Assembly (NCBI RefSeq): GCF_003100395.1
Contig: NZ_CP029210.1
Location: 3,162,001-3,226,000 of the forward strand
DNA: 64,000 nucleotides
DNA from: Aquabacterium olei
Lineage (GTDB): Bacteria > Pseudomonadota > Gammaproteobacteria > Burkholderiales > Burkholderiaceae_C
Direction of reading: 5' to 3'
The notes beneath the pieces are model-generated. The model saw only the letters and a program-made list of their open reading frames with translations, did no database searches and was not told the DNA's origin. Position 1 is the stretch's first letter. Each line of letters begins with the position of its first letter. This document shows, one piece after another, positions 19,443 through 30,426 of this stretch. The position numbers and the translations under genes were made by a program.

Positions 19443-20815
19443 GCGGCCTCCAGTGCAGCGGCAAGCTGCTCGTAGACCGACAGATCGCGCACCTCGACGT
19501 CGTGGGCCATGGAGGTCCGCGCCGGGCCGTCATGCACCGGCGTGGGCAGTGGGACAGCCGCCGCCTGTGATGCCCGGGCTGCTCGCGGCCCGTGAGCGTG
19601 CTGGACGCTCAACTGCGCCTTGCCGGCCAGCAGCTCATGGCGCGCCACTTCCTGGCCCGCGTGGCGAATCACCCAGTACGCGCCTTCTCGCACCACCTGC
19701 ACGGTCTTGCCGATCAGCCCGAAGGGCACGGAGTAGCGGTTGCCGTCGATGCACACCAGCCAGTCCTCTGCCACCACGCGCTCTCGCACCATGGCTTGCA
19801 AGAAGCTGGGCTGGCTGGTGGTGGCCGTCAGGTGAGCGGCCTCCAGCTGGAAGCGCTCGATGGGCCGCTGGTGCGTGGTGCCGTGGATGCGCACATCGGA
19901 GACCTGCGTCAGCCACTCCAGCAACTGGGCGTTGAAGTCCTCCAGATTCCGGAATGTCCGCCCTGGCACGAAGTTGCGCTTGACGTACTTGACGCCCGAC
20001 TCGACCTTGCCCTTGGTCTTGGCCCGGTAGGGCTGGCACAGCCTGATCCGAAAGCCCCAATGCTGGGCGAAGGCCTCGAAGGTGGTGTTGAGCCGGCTGC
20101 GATCGCGCTCATGGTGCACGACAGTGCGCATGCGGTCATACAGCAGCGTCTCGCAGCGGCCGCCGAAGTGCGCGAAGGCGTGCTCATGCGCGGCCAGCAC
20201 ATTGCCCAGGCGCTCGTTGAGAAAGCCCTCGGCAAAGCCGCGCCGACTGTAGCCCAGCGTCATGACGAAGACGTGCACCCTCACGGGCTGCTCGCCGAAG
20301 CGGACCTTGATCTGCCCCCAATCGACCTGGGCCTGCTCGCCTGGCTCCGTCTCAAAGCGGCACTGGGTCAGCGCCGCTGACACCGCCTGCGCACGCAGCG
20401 GGCGAACGGCCACCTTGACCACCTCGTAGCAGCCCACGAAGCCGCGTTGCAGACGCAACTCCTGATGCAGGATGCGCGCAGAGAAGTTGACCTCGGGCGC
20501 CCGCTGGCGCAGCCAGTCCATGTGCTCATCGAGCATCGAGGACCGGTTGGGGCGGCTGTAAGGTCGCCAGTGTTCGCTGCCAAGCGCCGTGCGAACGGTC
20601 TTGCGGTCCAGCCCCATCTCGCGGGCGATGGCCGAGATGCTCATCCCCGCCGCCTTGGCTTGCCTTATCTCCTGCCATTGAGTTTGACCAATCACGCCTG
20701 CCTCCGTGTCCGGGATGTCTCCCGGCACGGTAGCGACGCCGGCCAGCAGGGCCCTCGGGCCCTGCTGGCCAACCTCGTCATGGTCTGTGTTCAAGCATTG
20801 CTGTTCCTGCTCCAT
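19439..20815 (-). CDS. istA: IS21 transposase IstA (element 1)
   Basis: DDE transposase of 458 residues. I start it at 20815 because AAGGAG lies just upstream of that ATG; the open frame to 20860 would run into the right terminal repeat. An N-terminal helix-turn-helix (AKAAGMSISAIAREMGLDRKT) binds the ends. The integrase core shows QAQVDWGQ, the central region LLYDRMRT, and PYRAKTKGKVESGVKYVK with the catalytic Glu. The protein appears intact and ends in the istB overlap. Confidence 0.94.
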   Translation of the reverse strand: MEQEQQCLNTDHDEVGQQGPRALLAGVATVPGDIPDTEAGVIGQTQWQEIRQAKAAGMSISAIAREMGLDRKTVRTALGSEHWRPYSRPNRSSMLDEHMDWLRQRAPEVNFSARILHQELRLQRGFVGCYEVVKVAVRPLRAQAVSAALTQCRFETEPGEQAQVDWGQIKVRFGEQPVRVHVFVMTLGYSRRGFAEGFLNERLGNVLAAHEHAFAHFGGRCETLLYDRMRTVVHHERDRSRLNTTFEAFAQHWGFRIRLCQPYRAKTKGKVESGVKYVKRNFVPGRTFRNLEDFNAQLLEWLTQVSDVRIHGTTHQRPIERFQLEAAHLTATTSQPSFLQAMVRERVVAEDWLVCIDGNRYSVPFGLIGKTVQVVREGAYWVIRHAGQEVARHELLAGKAQLSVQHAHGPRAARASQAAAVPLPTPVHDGPARTSMAHDVEVRDLSVYEQLAAALEAA

Positions 20816-20889
20816 CTGATGCTCCTTGCATGAGATGGGTGGGGAAAATTCGAATGCCATGACTGGGGATTATTGGAGTGCCACTGACA

Positions 20890-20895
20890 GTCTGA
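20890..20895. repeat. Target-site duplication of first IS21 element (right copy)
   Basis: GTCTGA immediately right of the element, the partner of 18587-18592. Confidence 0.88.
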
Positions 20896-21265
20896 AGCGC
20901 ACGGGCCGTTTGCGAACCTGCCAGCCTTTGAGCTGGGAGATGCGCTGCACGGTGTTCTTGTTGAATCCGAGCAAGTGCGCCACGGTGCGGTAACCGAAGG
21001 ACGGGTTCTCTTCGGTCATCGCCTTGATTGGGCTTGACGAAGTGCTCCTGCCCCCTCGGCGCTGCCTTGGTGCTGCGGTAGTACACCGTGCGTCGAGGCA
21101 TCTCGAACCACTGGCACAGCTTGACCAGGCCGACCTTCCATCGGTCTTCAGCCAGTCCCTGCTGTTGGCCGAGGATCATTTCTCGTCCTCGTTGCCCAGC
21201 AGGGATGCCAGCATTTTTCTGGCACGCAGCTCCAGCATTGCTTCGCCATAGGCCTCCTTAGTTCA

Positions 21266-21271
21266 CGCAGT
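21266..21271. repeat. Target-site duplication of second IS21 element (left copy)
   Basis: CGCAGT left of the element, repeated at 23220-23225. An 8-bp reading (CACGCAGT) is also possible, because the element's right end happens to finish with CA; 6 bp matches the TGTCA ends and the other element. Confidence 0.85.
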
Positions 21272-21353
21272 TGTCACCGCCGCAGTAATACTGACCCACT
21301 TCGTCGGAGTAAAAGTGACCCACCTGGGGTGAGGATGGCGGCTTTGGCCGCCG

Positions 21354-23140
<1,787 letters not shown>

Positions 23141-23219
23141 TGTGATGAGCGCCCAGGTGGGTCACTTTTACTCCGACGCCAGCGTCGGAAAGTGGGTCAG
23201 TTTTGAACCGACGTTGACA

Positions 23220-23225
23220 CGCAGT
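23220..23225. repeat. Target-site duplication of second IS21 element (right copy)
   Basis: CGCAGT directly right of the element, partner of 21266-21271; lies in the orfA codons for the C-terminal KQLR segment. Confidence 0.85.
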
Positions 23226-23446
23226 TGCTTCTCGTACTGCTCTTTGACTTCCAGGGGCTTGGTGCGCAGGGCGTTCTCCATGCCGCGCTTGCCTTCATCA
23301 ACCCACTGCTCCACCTCGGATGGGTTGAGATCGAAGGCCCGACTGGCCCCCGAGACCGTGGTCTTGCCCTGGATGATGTCCATGACCAGGGCCGTTTTAC
23401 GCTTGGCTGTCCAGCGCTTGATGTCGCTTTCCATCAGGGTGCTCAT
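23220..23446 (-). pseudogene. IS3 orfA, interrupted by IS21 element 2
   Basis: Encodes the N-terminal part of an IS3 orfA-type helix-turn-helix protein (MSTLMESDIKRWTAKRKT, then KTTVSGASRAFDLNPSEVEQW and KPLEVKEQYEKQLR). The chosen ATG at 23446 has GGAAG just upstream. After the duplication at 23220 the frame runs a further 17 codons into IS21 sequence, giving a chimeric C-terminus. The missing orfA end lies at 21180-21271. Confidence 0.85.
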
Positions 23447-23476
23447 CGTCGCTTCCTTCAACGTTAACACCTGAGC

Positions 23477-23966
23477 AGGAATTCACTCGGTCAATACATG
23501 GCTACTGTGCAACTCGCGACTATAGGCATTCGAGTAGAGCTAGCAACGAATATCCGTACACACAAGCAACAGGGCTGGCGCCCACCGCTTATGGCGTTAT
23601 ATTTCCAAGGAGAGTGCTGGATACAGCACTGAACCTGACCGGCCTTTCGCAAACCTGCCAGCACTTTAGCCGGCAGGTATGCTGTACTGTGCTCCAGCTG
23701 AACGGAAGCGGGGTACTACGGGTTGATAACCGAATATGCCTTGATGGACCGTATTCAATCACCCGGTGTTCAACGCTCGTAGCCACTCCTCGGCCGCGAC
23801 GCGCAGGGGCACTAGCTTGCCCGTGGCAAGCAGTTTTGGTACGGTTTCACTATGGAACCCCCAAAGGTCCCGCAGCTGCCTCTCTCCCTGCTCATTGATC
23901 TAGTTTGCTTCAAGAGGCATGGATGCCTTGCCGGCTAACGAACACACACCGCGTGAAAGATGCCTA
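23477..23966. other. Gene-free stretch beside the IS nest
   Basis: About 490 bases between the IS3 remnant and the acyltransferase stop. I see no convincing gene: the longest open frame (from 23614, plus strand) shows no domain or ribosome site. A short inverted repeat, CCTGCC...GGCAGG, is at about 23656-23679. Probably leftover DNA from earlier rearrangement. Confidence 0.4.
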
Positions 23967-25784
23967 TCAGCGCATCGTCTGTTTGCGGCCGGGCCTTCCT
24001 ATTGACTCTTCGTAGGCCGTATCCCAGAGAACGCGCCGCCCGAGATACACAGCGCCATCTCGGGTAAGGTGGACTCGGTCCGGACTCAAAATACGCCCCA
24101 TTTCGTCTGTAATTGGCATTCGCCGGTCCTGCACAATGACCCGCTCGTATATTGGCAGGAAAATCTCCTGCGGCACAGTCGCCCGCAACTGACTTGCTTC
24201 ATCCCAAGCTGCCGGAACAACAGCATTGGTTTGCAACACCCGCTCTGCTTGCGGAACTCTAGCAAGCCAATTTAAGTTATAGCCGAAATGCTTACCACCC
24301 AAATAAAAGATCCTTTTCCCCGCTGCGTTTGCTATGGCAGCGTTGCGCTGAGCGCAAGCAACCTCCGGCCCCATACCTCCACTTGCGTACACGATAACAT
24401 CAGCTTGCTCATATAGACGCGCACTTCGACCTTCGAGCTTATCCAAGCATGGAGCGAAGTCATCGCGGTAGACAAATTCTATACTGCCGGTATCGAAAAC
24501 TTCTAAGTTCATATTAAGGAAGTCGCGAGCGTAGCTATTTCCATGCACGAGAACTCTACTCACCCCCTCGCGCTGGAAGTACTCGACCTTCCGCTCGAAC
24601 GCACGCTCATTGTAGCCGATATACATTCCCGCTCGTGTCACAGAGGAGTCAGCAAAGACTCTCTCGGGAATACCCTTTCCAAAATGGAGGAAGAGCCCGA
24701 AAGCAGAGAATGCAAGCGACCCCAAGAAAGCCCCGGTGAATATGAAGCGACGCCCAAACGGGCTACCGCTCCGGCGAAAAGGCTGCTCTACCCAGCGCCA
24801 ACTCACGTAAGCAAGCGCTATCGTTGCGAAACATAGCCCGAACATCAAGGCGTCAGAGGGCTTCTCATGGCTTAAAATTCGCGCGAAAGCGAATAGTGGC
24901 TGATGCCATAGATAGGCGCTATAACTTACCAATCCTACAGCGACTGCAATTTTACTAGCCAACACGCGGTGAGCAAAGGTGCCGGGATAAGCAAAGAGTA
25001 TTATTAATACAGCCCCTACAGTGGGCACCAATAACCACAAACTAGGTGACCGAATTGATTCCCCGAAGCTGAAAATGGCACCCAACACCATAATCAACCC
25101 GACAAAGCTTAGCGGCTCACGAGCCCCAGCCAATAAAGATGCACCCCACACCTCTTTACTGCCTACGGCGACCAGGGAGCCAAACAACAACTCCCATGCT
25201 CTTGTCGGAAGCAAGTAAAAAGCCATGGTAGAACGAGTCAGAGACAACCACTCTGCTGCGGCTAGGCTGAGAACCGCGATCGAACCAAACATCGCCGCAA
25301 GCGCTCCCATGGACCAACGACGACACGCAACCAACAATAGTGGGAAAACGATATAAAACTGTTCCTCTACCCCCAAACTCCATGTATGCAGCAGCGGCTT
25401 GAAATCAGAGGCAAGGGACCAGTATCCTGCCGTGAACATGAGTAAGACATTGTTGGCGAAGGCCGAAGTGGCAAAAAGGGATTGACCGAAGTTCTCAAGC
25501 TCGTCTGGCAACATGCTCCACCAAGCAAGACCCGATGAAACTGCCATTACCAGAAATAAAGCAGGCAGTATTCGACGGGCACGGCGCTCGTAGAAACGAA
25601 CGACGCTAAAACTTGCTTGAAGGTTCTCTTCAAGCAAGATAGACGTAATAAGAAATCCGCTGATCACAAAAAATATATCCACCCCAACGTAGCCCCCCTT
25701 GAAGGCACCAAACCCGGCATGTGAGAAGATTACGGGCAACACAGCAAGCGCCCGCAGACCATCAATTTCGGGACGATATTTCAT
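23967..25784 (-). CDS. Acyltransferase-3 family protein with C-terminal SGNH domain (OafA/YrhL type)
   Basis: Membrane O-acyltransferase expected to acetylate or otherwise acylate the EPS. The 605-residue protein starts at the ATG at 25784 (MKYRPEIDGLRALAVLPVI, the family N-terminus); a TTG six codons upstream is less likely. About ten membrane helices (residues 10-370) contain the RxxR-type motif YERRARRILPA and the conserved GYVGVDIFFVISGFL and HTWSLGVEEQFY. A periplasmic SGNH-like domain follows (about 410-600): the nucleophile block reads HGNSYARDF, with Asn in place of the usual Asp, and DRVHLT provides the catalytic Asp and His. A 380-base gap with a poly-C run separates it from the upstream acetyltransferase gene. 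Confidence 0.92.
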   Translation of the reverse strand: MKYRPEIDGLRALAVLPVIFSHAGFGAFKGGYVGVDIFFVISGFLITSILLEENLQASFSVVRFYERRARRILPALFLVMAVSSGLAWWSMLPDELENFGQSLFATSAFANNVLLMFTAGYWSLASDFKPLLHTWSLGVEEQFYIVFPLLLVACRRWSMGALAAMFGSIAVLSLAAAEWLSLTRSTMAFYLLPTRAWELLFGSLVAVGSKEVWGASLLAGAREPLSFVGLIMVLGAIFSFGESIRSPSLWLLVPTVGAVLIILFAYPGTFAHRVLASKIAVAVGLVSYSAYLWHQPLFAFARILSHEKPSDALMFGLCFATIALAYVSWRWVEQPFRRSGSPFGRRFIFTGAFLGSLAFSAFGLFLHFGKGIPERVFADSSVTRAGMYIGYNERAFERKVEYFQREGVSRVLVHGNSYARDFLNMNLEVFDTGSIEFVYRDDFAPCLDKLEGRSARLYEQADVIVYASGGMGPEVACAQRNAAIANAAGKRIFYLGGKHFGYNLNWLARVPQAERVLQTNAVVPAAWDEASQLRATVPQEIFLPIYERVIVQDRRMPITDEMGRILSPDRVHLTRDGAVYLGRRVLWDTAYEESIGRPGRKQTMR

Positions 25785-25838
25785 TTTGTAATGACCAATC
25801 AATCTTCGGTGGATTCGCTACGATTATGCCAGACCTCT

Positions 25839-25866
25839 GTGTAACTACACCCCCTCGCTGGAGGGG
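25839..25866. promoter_or_regulatory. Two adjacent palindromes upstream of the acyltransferase
   Basis: GTGTA-AC-TACAC at 25839-25850 is a perfect 5-2-5 inverted repeat. Directly beside it is CCCCTC-GCTG-GAGGGG at 25851-25866, a perfect 6-4-6 hairpin. They lie about 55-80 bases before the acyltransferase ATG (minus strand) and could be an operator or a leader hairpin. The function is a guess from position and symmetry. Confidence 0.35.
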
Positions 25867-26081
25867 CACTAGAGAGTACCGGACAGGAACGCCGACCGTA
25901 AGTCGCCTTTGAGGTAGCAGCCGACTTTCCTTGCTTCTTATTAAGAGGAGCTGTGCACGCCTCGCCCGCCCCTCTCACAGCACGTGTGGTCTTCGCCGAT
26001 AAGCCGCTTGACCTTTGTGTGGCAACTCTAGTAGCGGCGCTGGCCGCTGGTGCCCATGAGCACCCTTCGCTACCGACAAGC

Positions 26082-26096
26082 ACCCACGCCGTGGGT
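26082..26096. repeat. Perfect 7-1-7 palindrome
   Basis: ACCCACG-C-CGTGGGT. Lies about 35 bases from the poly-C run, next to another small hairpin (CGCCG...CGGCG at about 26110-26127). Could be a hairpin terminator element after the acetyltransferase gene, but no T-run follows on either strand. Confidence 0.35.
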
Positions 26097-26130
26097 TATA
26101 CAGTAAATCGCCGTTAAAAATCGGCGTATT

Positions 26131-26149
26131 CCCCCCCCCCCCCCCCCCC
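26131..26149. repeat. Homopolymer run of 19 C
   Basis: An uninterrupted run of 19 C on the plus strand (G on the coding strand of the flanking genes), in the gap between the acetyltransferase stop (26184) and the acyltransferase start (25784). Such runs slip during replication and are typical phase-variation tracts, but a run of this length can also be an assembly artefact. It is outside both reading frames, so any effect would be on transcription or mRNA. Confidence 0.9.
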
Positions 26150-26183
26150 AACACGCCTCTCCGCACACCTCGCCAAATGTCCC

Positions 26184-26771
26184 TTAATCTAAAGAGCGCG
26201 GCCTCCAACCGCGATCTCGTATCCTCTTTGCGGGATTGCCAACGAACACGGCCCAAGGTTCAAGGTGACCAAACGCAACAGCGCGTGCTCCGACCACTGC
26301 ACCTGCGCCCACAACCGCGCCAGGCCCCACGAATGCCTCCGCGGCGATCCATGCGTGCGCGCCGATGCGAATGGGAACGGCAACGAGTTGAAAGTGCTCG
26401 TCCTCGATGTCATGAGTTCCTGAGCACAAGTGCGCCCCTTGTGAAATGAGCGCTCGCTCCTCAATGGTGATCAAGGCCTGGTTGTAACAGTTCACGTTCG
26501 GACCGATTACTGCACCAGCGCCCATAACGAGATTGCTTGGCAGCCAAACACGCGCGCTGCCCCTCACATCGGCCCCCGGGCCCAAACTCGCGCCGAACGA
26601 GCGCAACAAGAATCGACGCCATGGGCACAAAGGTCTCGGCGTCCATGAGGCGAAAACGAGCCAGGTGATACCCCACACGAGACGTACAACCCGATTTCTT
26701 AGGCTGAAGCTAGGCCCTCCGTCTCTCGGCATCGAGCCTTTGGAACCGTGCAGCAAGATTGGCTCAGTCAT
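26184..26771 (-). CDS. WcaF-like O-acetyltransferase (left-handed beta-helix)
   Basis: 195-residue protein of the putative colanic-acid acetyltransferase WcaF group. Acetyl-CoA-dependent transfer to a sugar hydroxyl is the expected activity. Hexapeptide-repeat turns are visible through most of the chain (for example VIGPNVNCYNQ, LISQGAHLCSGTHD, IRIGAHAWIAAEAFVGPG, VVGAGAVVGARAV), ending in VFVGNPAKRIR. The His in SGTHD is in the position of the catalytic base. Its ATG overlaps the last codons of the glycosyltransferase upstream on the same strand by 8 bases, so the pair is translated together. Confidence 0.9.
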   Translation of the reverse strand: MTEPILLHGSKGSMPRDGGPSFSLRNRVVRLVWGITWLVFASWTPRPLCPWRRFLLRSFGASLGPGADVRGSARVWLPSNLVMGAGAVIGPNVNCYNQALITIEERALISQGAHLCSGTHDIEDEHFQLVAVPIRIGAHAWIAAEAFVGPGAVVGAGAVVGARAVAFGHLEPWAVFVGNPAKRIRDRGWRPRSLD

Positions 26772-27972
26772 GACAGACAGCCCCCAATTTTATATCGCCT
26801 GCTTTAGACGCCTCGTAAATATTGATGACAGACTGTACCGAGCGGGATATCGTAAACTGGTTCTGGAAGCATTGACGCGCTCGCTGGCCCATTGCACGCC
26901 ACTCCATTTCGGGCGTCTCCAGCCACCGACGCACAAGACGCTCCGTTCCATCGATCGAGTCAGGCTCTACAAATCCGGAACCGGAGCTCACAATCTCCCG
27001 CCATATATTAACTTGGTCTGAGATCAGCACGGGCACACCGCACGCCATAGCTTCTGCAACGGCAATGCCGAAGTTCTCTTGGTGCGACGGAAGAATGAAC
27101 GCAGATGCGCTCTTAAACGCACCCCACTTCATATCGCCCGCGACCATGCCAACCCATGTCACCATATCCGCAATACGGAGATCAATCGTCAATTGCCTCA
27201 TTTGACTTCCGTACGCGTGGGCGTTCGGACCAGCCATCACAATCTGAATCCCTTCAATCAATTCTGGCGACGCACCGCGGATTCTTGCGATGGCATGAAA
27301 GAGAAGATCCGCGCCTTTCTTCTCATGAACTCGCCCCAAGAAGAGCAGCTGGCGCTTACCAACGAGAGCTGGGAAACCCTCCCGAAAAGCCCTCACCTGC
27401 TTCTCATATTCTTCTGGTGGAGCGTCTGTTCCGTAGTTTACGACGGCTTCTCGACACTGGTAAAGCCAAAATGATTGGCGCGCCAAAAGCCGCTCGTTCT
27501 CGCATGTAAACAGCACAGACCGCGCGTCCCGCAGAACTCGGTACTCACTCCAAGGCCAAAAAAGCCATTTCTTCAAATGCTTTATAGGGTAGCGACGCTT
27601 GAACCAAGGGTCTAACATGCCATGGATAAATACAAAGTAAGGGGTATCCGTGCCGTGCAATGCACGCCATACGGCGAACGCGTGATATTGCCATATGCCA
27701 TTCACAAAGACGACGTCATATCTGGTTCGATTGGCCTTGAGCCAAGCAGTCATCGCCCCGCTATATCGATAGTTTCCTATATACCCAGGCCCCAACGCGT
27801 GACATTTCAGGGGAAACTCTTTAACCCAGTCAGCGCCTGGGTCGTCGAGACATGCCACTTCCACAGTACGGCCATGAGCACGGTGCTCAGCGGCCATCCG
27901 CTTCAATCCCTCGATAGGCCCGCCTCCGCTCGGATTAACCGAAGAAATTACGTGGAGAATGCGTAATGACAT
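26764..27972 (-). CDS. Glycosyltransferase family 4
   Basis: GT-B glycosyltransferase; the start at 27972 gives MSLRILHVISSVNPSGGGP, the natural N-terminal Rossmann strand with the glycine loop, whereas the open frame to 28023 adds 17 unrelated residues. The C-terminal half has LLFLGRVHEKKGADLL (about residue 215) and SHQENFGIAVAEAMACGVP with the full E-x7-E motif. 402 residues, normal for the family. It is followed by the overlapping WcaF-like gene, suggesting a sugar transfer coupled to O-acetylation. Composition is less GC-rich than locus B. Confidence 0.88.
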   Translation of the reverse strand: MSLRILHVISSVNPSGGGPIEGLKRMAAEHRAHGRTVEVACLDDPGADWVKEFPLKCHALGPGYIGNYRYSGAMTAWLKANRTRYDVVFVNGIWQYHAFAVWRALHGTDTPYFVFIHGMLDPWFKRRYPIKHLKKWLFWPWSEYRVLRDARSVLFTCENERLLARQSFWLYQCREAVVNYGTDAPPEEYEKQVRAFREGFPALVGKRQLLFLGRVHEKKGADLLFHAIARIRGASPELIEGIQIVMAGPNAHAYGSQMRQLTIDLRIADMVTWVGMVAGDMKWGAFKSASAFILPSHQENFGIAVAEAMACGVPVLISDQVNIWREIVSSGSGFVEPDSIDGTERLVRRWLETPEMEWRAMGQRARQCFQNQFTISRSVQSVINIYEASKAGDIKLGAVCHD

Positions 27973-28023
27973 ATCTTTCGCTTTCACGGCCATGGACGGC
28001 CGGCCTTCATCGAGTAAACGCAA

Positions 28024-28388
28024 TTTTGCTGTGTGAGCGAAGAAACGCAGTCCGGGTCAGCGAGCCATGCACTTAGCTTCGCGCCATCAATGCATTGCCC
28101 TTCCTGGTGACCATCTAAGGAACTCACAGCGAACTCAATTGGGGTGGTTTCGGCAGAGGCCTCCATGCACTACCCGCCTCGACCATTGACAGGACAGGGC
28201 TCATCATGCCACCAGAGGGTCTCGGCCAGTAGAACGTCAGATGGGATCCGAACAACGTCATTGGTGGTTTTTGTCGCGCAGAAGCCGCCCCTGGAGATGG
28301 TAGCCAGCAAGCAACGCTTGAGCGATACACCCCCCCTGATTCGGCGGCCTTGCTCATCGTCTTCCGCACGAACGGCAGCGCAGACCGG
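28024..28388. other. Divergent intergenic region before rmlB copy A
   Basis: About 365 bases between a minus-strand glycosyltransferase and plus-strand rmlB, so it should hold two divergent promoters. I see no clear -35/-10 pair. Short open frames here have no domain. The last bases (GTGGCATACTCG, from 28389) are the left edge of the long repeat shared with 53979 onward. Confidence 0.35.
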
Positions 28389-28406
28389 GTGGCATACTCG
28401 TTCATC

Positions 28407-29492
28407 ATGATCCTGATCACTGGCGGCGCCGGCTTCATCGGCGGCAACTTCGTGCACCACTGGTTTGAACGCGCGGCGGCACAGGGCCTGCCGGCCGAGC
28501 CCGTGGTCGTGTTCGACAAGCTGACCTACGCGGGCAATCCGGCCACCATCGCCACCTACCTGCGATCGGGCCAGGCAACCCTGGTGCACTCCGACATTGC
28601 CGACCGCGATGCGGTCCGGCAGGCACTGGCCACGCACCGCCCCAGGCTGATCGTGCACTTTGCAGCCGAGAGCCACGTCGATCGCTCCATCCACGGCCCC
28701 GGCGAGTTCGTGCACACCAACATGGTGGGCACCTTCAGCCTGCTCGAGGAAGCCCGCGCTTACTGGGGCGGACTGGACGGCGAGGCCAAGTCCGCCTTCC
28801 GCTTCCTGCACGTGAGCACCGACGAGGTCTACGGCTCGCTCTCTGACACCGACGCCGCCTTCAGCGAAACGACGCCCTACGCGCCCAACAGCCCTTATTC
28901 GGCCAGCAAGGCAGGTAGCGACCACCTGGTGCGGGCCTACCACCACACCTACGGCTTCCCGACGCTGACCACCAACTGCAGCAACAACTACGGGCCCTAC
29001 CACTTCCCCGAAAAGCTCATCCCGCTGATGATCCTCAACGCGCTGGATGGCAAGCCGCTGCCCGTGTACGGCGACGGCCTGAACATACGCGACTGGCTGT
29101 TCGTGCGCGACCACTGCGAGGCCATCTGCCAGGTCATCGAAAAAGGCACCTGCGGCGAGACCTACAACGTGGGCGGCATCAACGAGATCCGCAACATCGA
29201 CGTGGTGACCACCATCTGCCGCAAGCTCGATGTGCTGCGCCCGCGTGCGGACGGCACGAAGTACGAAAGCCTGATCACCTACGTGACCGACCGCCCGGGC
29301 CACGACCGCCGCTACGCGATCGACCCCACCAAGATCCAGCGCGAGATCGGCTGGCAGCCGGCCGAAACCTTCGAATCGGGCATCGACAAGACGGTGCGCT
29401 GGTACCTTGAGAACACGGAGTGGATCGACACCGTGCGCTCGGGCGCCTACCGGGACTGGATCGCGAAGAACTACAGCGGCCGTGCCGTCTGA
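28407..29492 (+). CDS. rmlB: dTDP-glucose 4,6-dehydratase, copy A
   Basis: Second enzyme of dTDP-L-rhamnose synthesis: removes water from dTDP-glucose to give the 4-keto-6-deoxy sugar. The start at 28407 gives [14 protein letters not shown] with the NAD-binding glycine motif at the very N-terminus, as in the family; the frame is open further upstream but without homology. The catalytic Tyr-x3-Lys pair is in [13 protein letters not shown], preceded by STDEVYG. 361 residues, full length. The encoded protein is identical to copy B at 53997. rmlD follows after 11 bases. Confidence 0.95.
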   Translation: MILITGGAGFIGGNFVHHWFERAAAQGLPAEPVVVFDKLTYAGNPATIATYLRSGQATLVHSDIADRDAVRQALATHRPRLIVHFAAESHVDRSIHGPGEFVHTNMVGTFSLLEEARAYWGGLDGEAKSAFRFLHVSTDEVYGSLSDTDAAFSETTPYAPNSPYSASKAGSDHLVRAYHHTYGFPTLTTNCSNNYGPYHFPEKLIPLMILNALDGKPLPVYGDGLNIRDWLFVRDHCEAICQVIEKGTCGETYNVGGINEIRNIDVVTTICRKLDVLRPRADGTKYESLITYVTDRPGHDRRYAIDPTKIQREIGWQPAETFESGIDKTVRWYLENTEWIDTVRSGAYRDWIAKNYSGRAV

Positions 29493-29503
29493 ACGAGGTC
29501 GCC

Positions 29504-30421
29504 ATGCACATTCTTCTGCTCGGCAAGGGCGGCCAGGTCGGCTGGGAGTTGCAGCGCGCGCTGGCGCCGCTCGGTCAGGTCACCGCCCTCGATTTCGACA
29601 CACCGGGACCCGCCGCGGCCCCCGATCTGCGTGCTGATTTCAGTCAGCCCGAGCAAGTGGCTGCCCTGGTGCGCGCCGTGCGACCCGACGTGGTCGTGAA
29701 CGCAGCGGCGCACACCGCGGTCGACAAGGCCGAGAGCGAGCCGGATCTGGCACGGGCCATCAACGCCACGACGCCGGGGCTCGTGGCCCAGGCGGCAGCC
29801 GACCTCGGTGCGCTCCTCGTGCACTACAGCACCGACTACGTCTTCGACGGCAGCGGCACGGCGGCGCGCGACGAAGCCGCCGCCACAGCGCCCCTGAGCG
29901 TCTACGGCCGCACCAAGCTCGAAGGCGAGCAGGTTATCCAGGCCAGCGGCTGCCGTCACCTCATCTTCCGCACCAGCTGGGTCTACGCTGCCCGCGGCGG
30001 CAACTTCGCCAAGACCATGCTGCGCCTCGCCGCCGAGCGCGACCAGCTCAAGGTGATCGATGACCAGATCGGCGCGCCCACCGGGGCCGACCTGCTGGCG
30101 GACGTCACCGCGCATGCCATTCGCACGGTGGCGGCGGGCCGCGACGACCTGCTCGGCTTGTATCACCTCGTGGCCGCCGGCGAAACCAGCTGGTACGACT
30201 ACGCGCGCTTCGTCATCGAATGGGCCCGCGAGCGCGGCCAGCCGATCCAGGTGGCGCCCGAGGCGATCTCGCCGCTGCCCACCAGTGGCTACCCCACGCC
30301 CGCGCAGCGCCCGCTGAACTCGCGGCTCGACACCCGCAAGGTCCGCGAGGCCTTCAGCGTGAACCTGCCGCCCTGGCAACAAGGTGTCGAGCGCATGCTC
30401 ACTGAAATCCTAGGGAGGTAA
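29504..30421 (+). CDS. rmlD: dTDP-4-dehydrorhamnose reductase, copy A
   Basis: Last enzyme of dTDP-L-rhamnose synthesis (reduction of the 4-keto group). The start at 29504 gives [16 protein letters not shown]; an open frame from 29420 overlaps rmlB and is rejected. SDR motifs: [20 protein letters not shown], and Tyr-x3-Lys in [10 protein letters not shown]. 305 residues. It differs from copy B at few sites in the first two thirds and at many more in the last 120 bases. rmlA starts 5 bases after the stop, with a strong GGGAGG ribosome site. Confidence 0.94.
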   Translation: MHILLLGKGGQVGWELQRALAPLGQVTALDFDTPGPAAAPDLRADFSQPEQVAALVRAVRPDVVVNAAAHTAVDKAESEPDLARAINATTPGLVAQAAADLGALLVHYSTDYVFDGSGTAARDEAAATAPLSVYGRTKLEGEQVIQASGCRHLIFRTSWVYAARGGNFAKTMLRLAAERDQLKVIDDQIGAPTGADLLADVTAHAIRTVAAGRDDLLGLYHLVAAGETSWYDYARFVIEWARERGQPIQVAPEAISPLPTSGYPTPAQRPLNSRLDTRKVREAFSVNLPPWQQGVERMLTEILGR

Positions 30422-30426
30422 TCACC

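Larger units (their letters stand above)
18593..20889 (-). mobile_element. IS21-family insertion sequence (element 1)
   Basis: 2297 bp, bounded by 53-bp imperfect terminal inverted repeats (18593-18645 and 20837-20889) that both begin TGTCA and end in ACCC; each holds two repeats of a TTTCCCC-type core, as is common at IS21 ends. It encodes istA and istB on the minus strand with overlapping stop and start. Flanked by a 6-bp duplication GTCTGA. Both genes are intact, so it may still be mobile. Confidence 0.92.
20890..21271 (-). pseudogene. IS3 orfA C-terminus and orfB 5' part, frameshifted
   Basis: Minus-strand remnant between the two IS21 elements. It starts in the C-terminal end of orfA (EAYGEAMLELRARK, then SLLGNEDEK and a stop) with one base missing near 21260, then orfB from its ATG at 21179 (MILGQQQGLAEDRW, CQWFEMPRRTVYY). 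An inserted base near 21026 shifts the frame into ENPSFGYRTVAHLLGF, the HTH_21-type region of IS3 orfB. The IS21 element 1 then interrupts it. Confidence 0.83.

Noticed and set aside
23614..23898. 94-codon plus-strand frame beside the IS nest
   Set aside because: No motif, no ribosome site and composition like the surrounding gene-free DNA.
27984..28166. 60-codon minus-strand frame before the GT4 gene
   Set aside because: No ribosome site, no domain, and it overlaps the start region of the glycosyltransferase.
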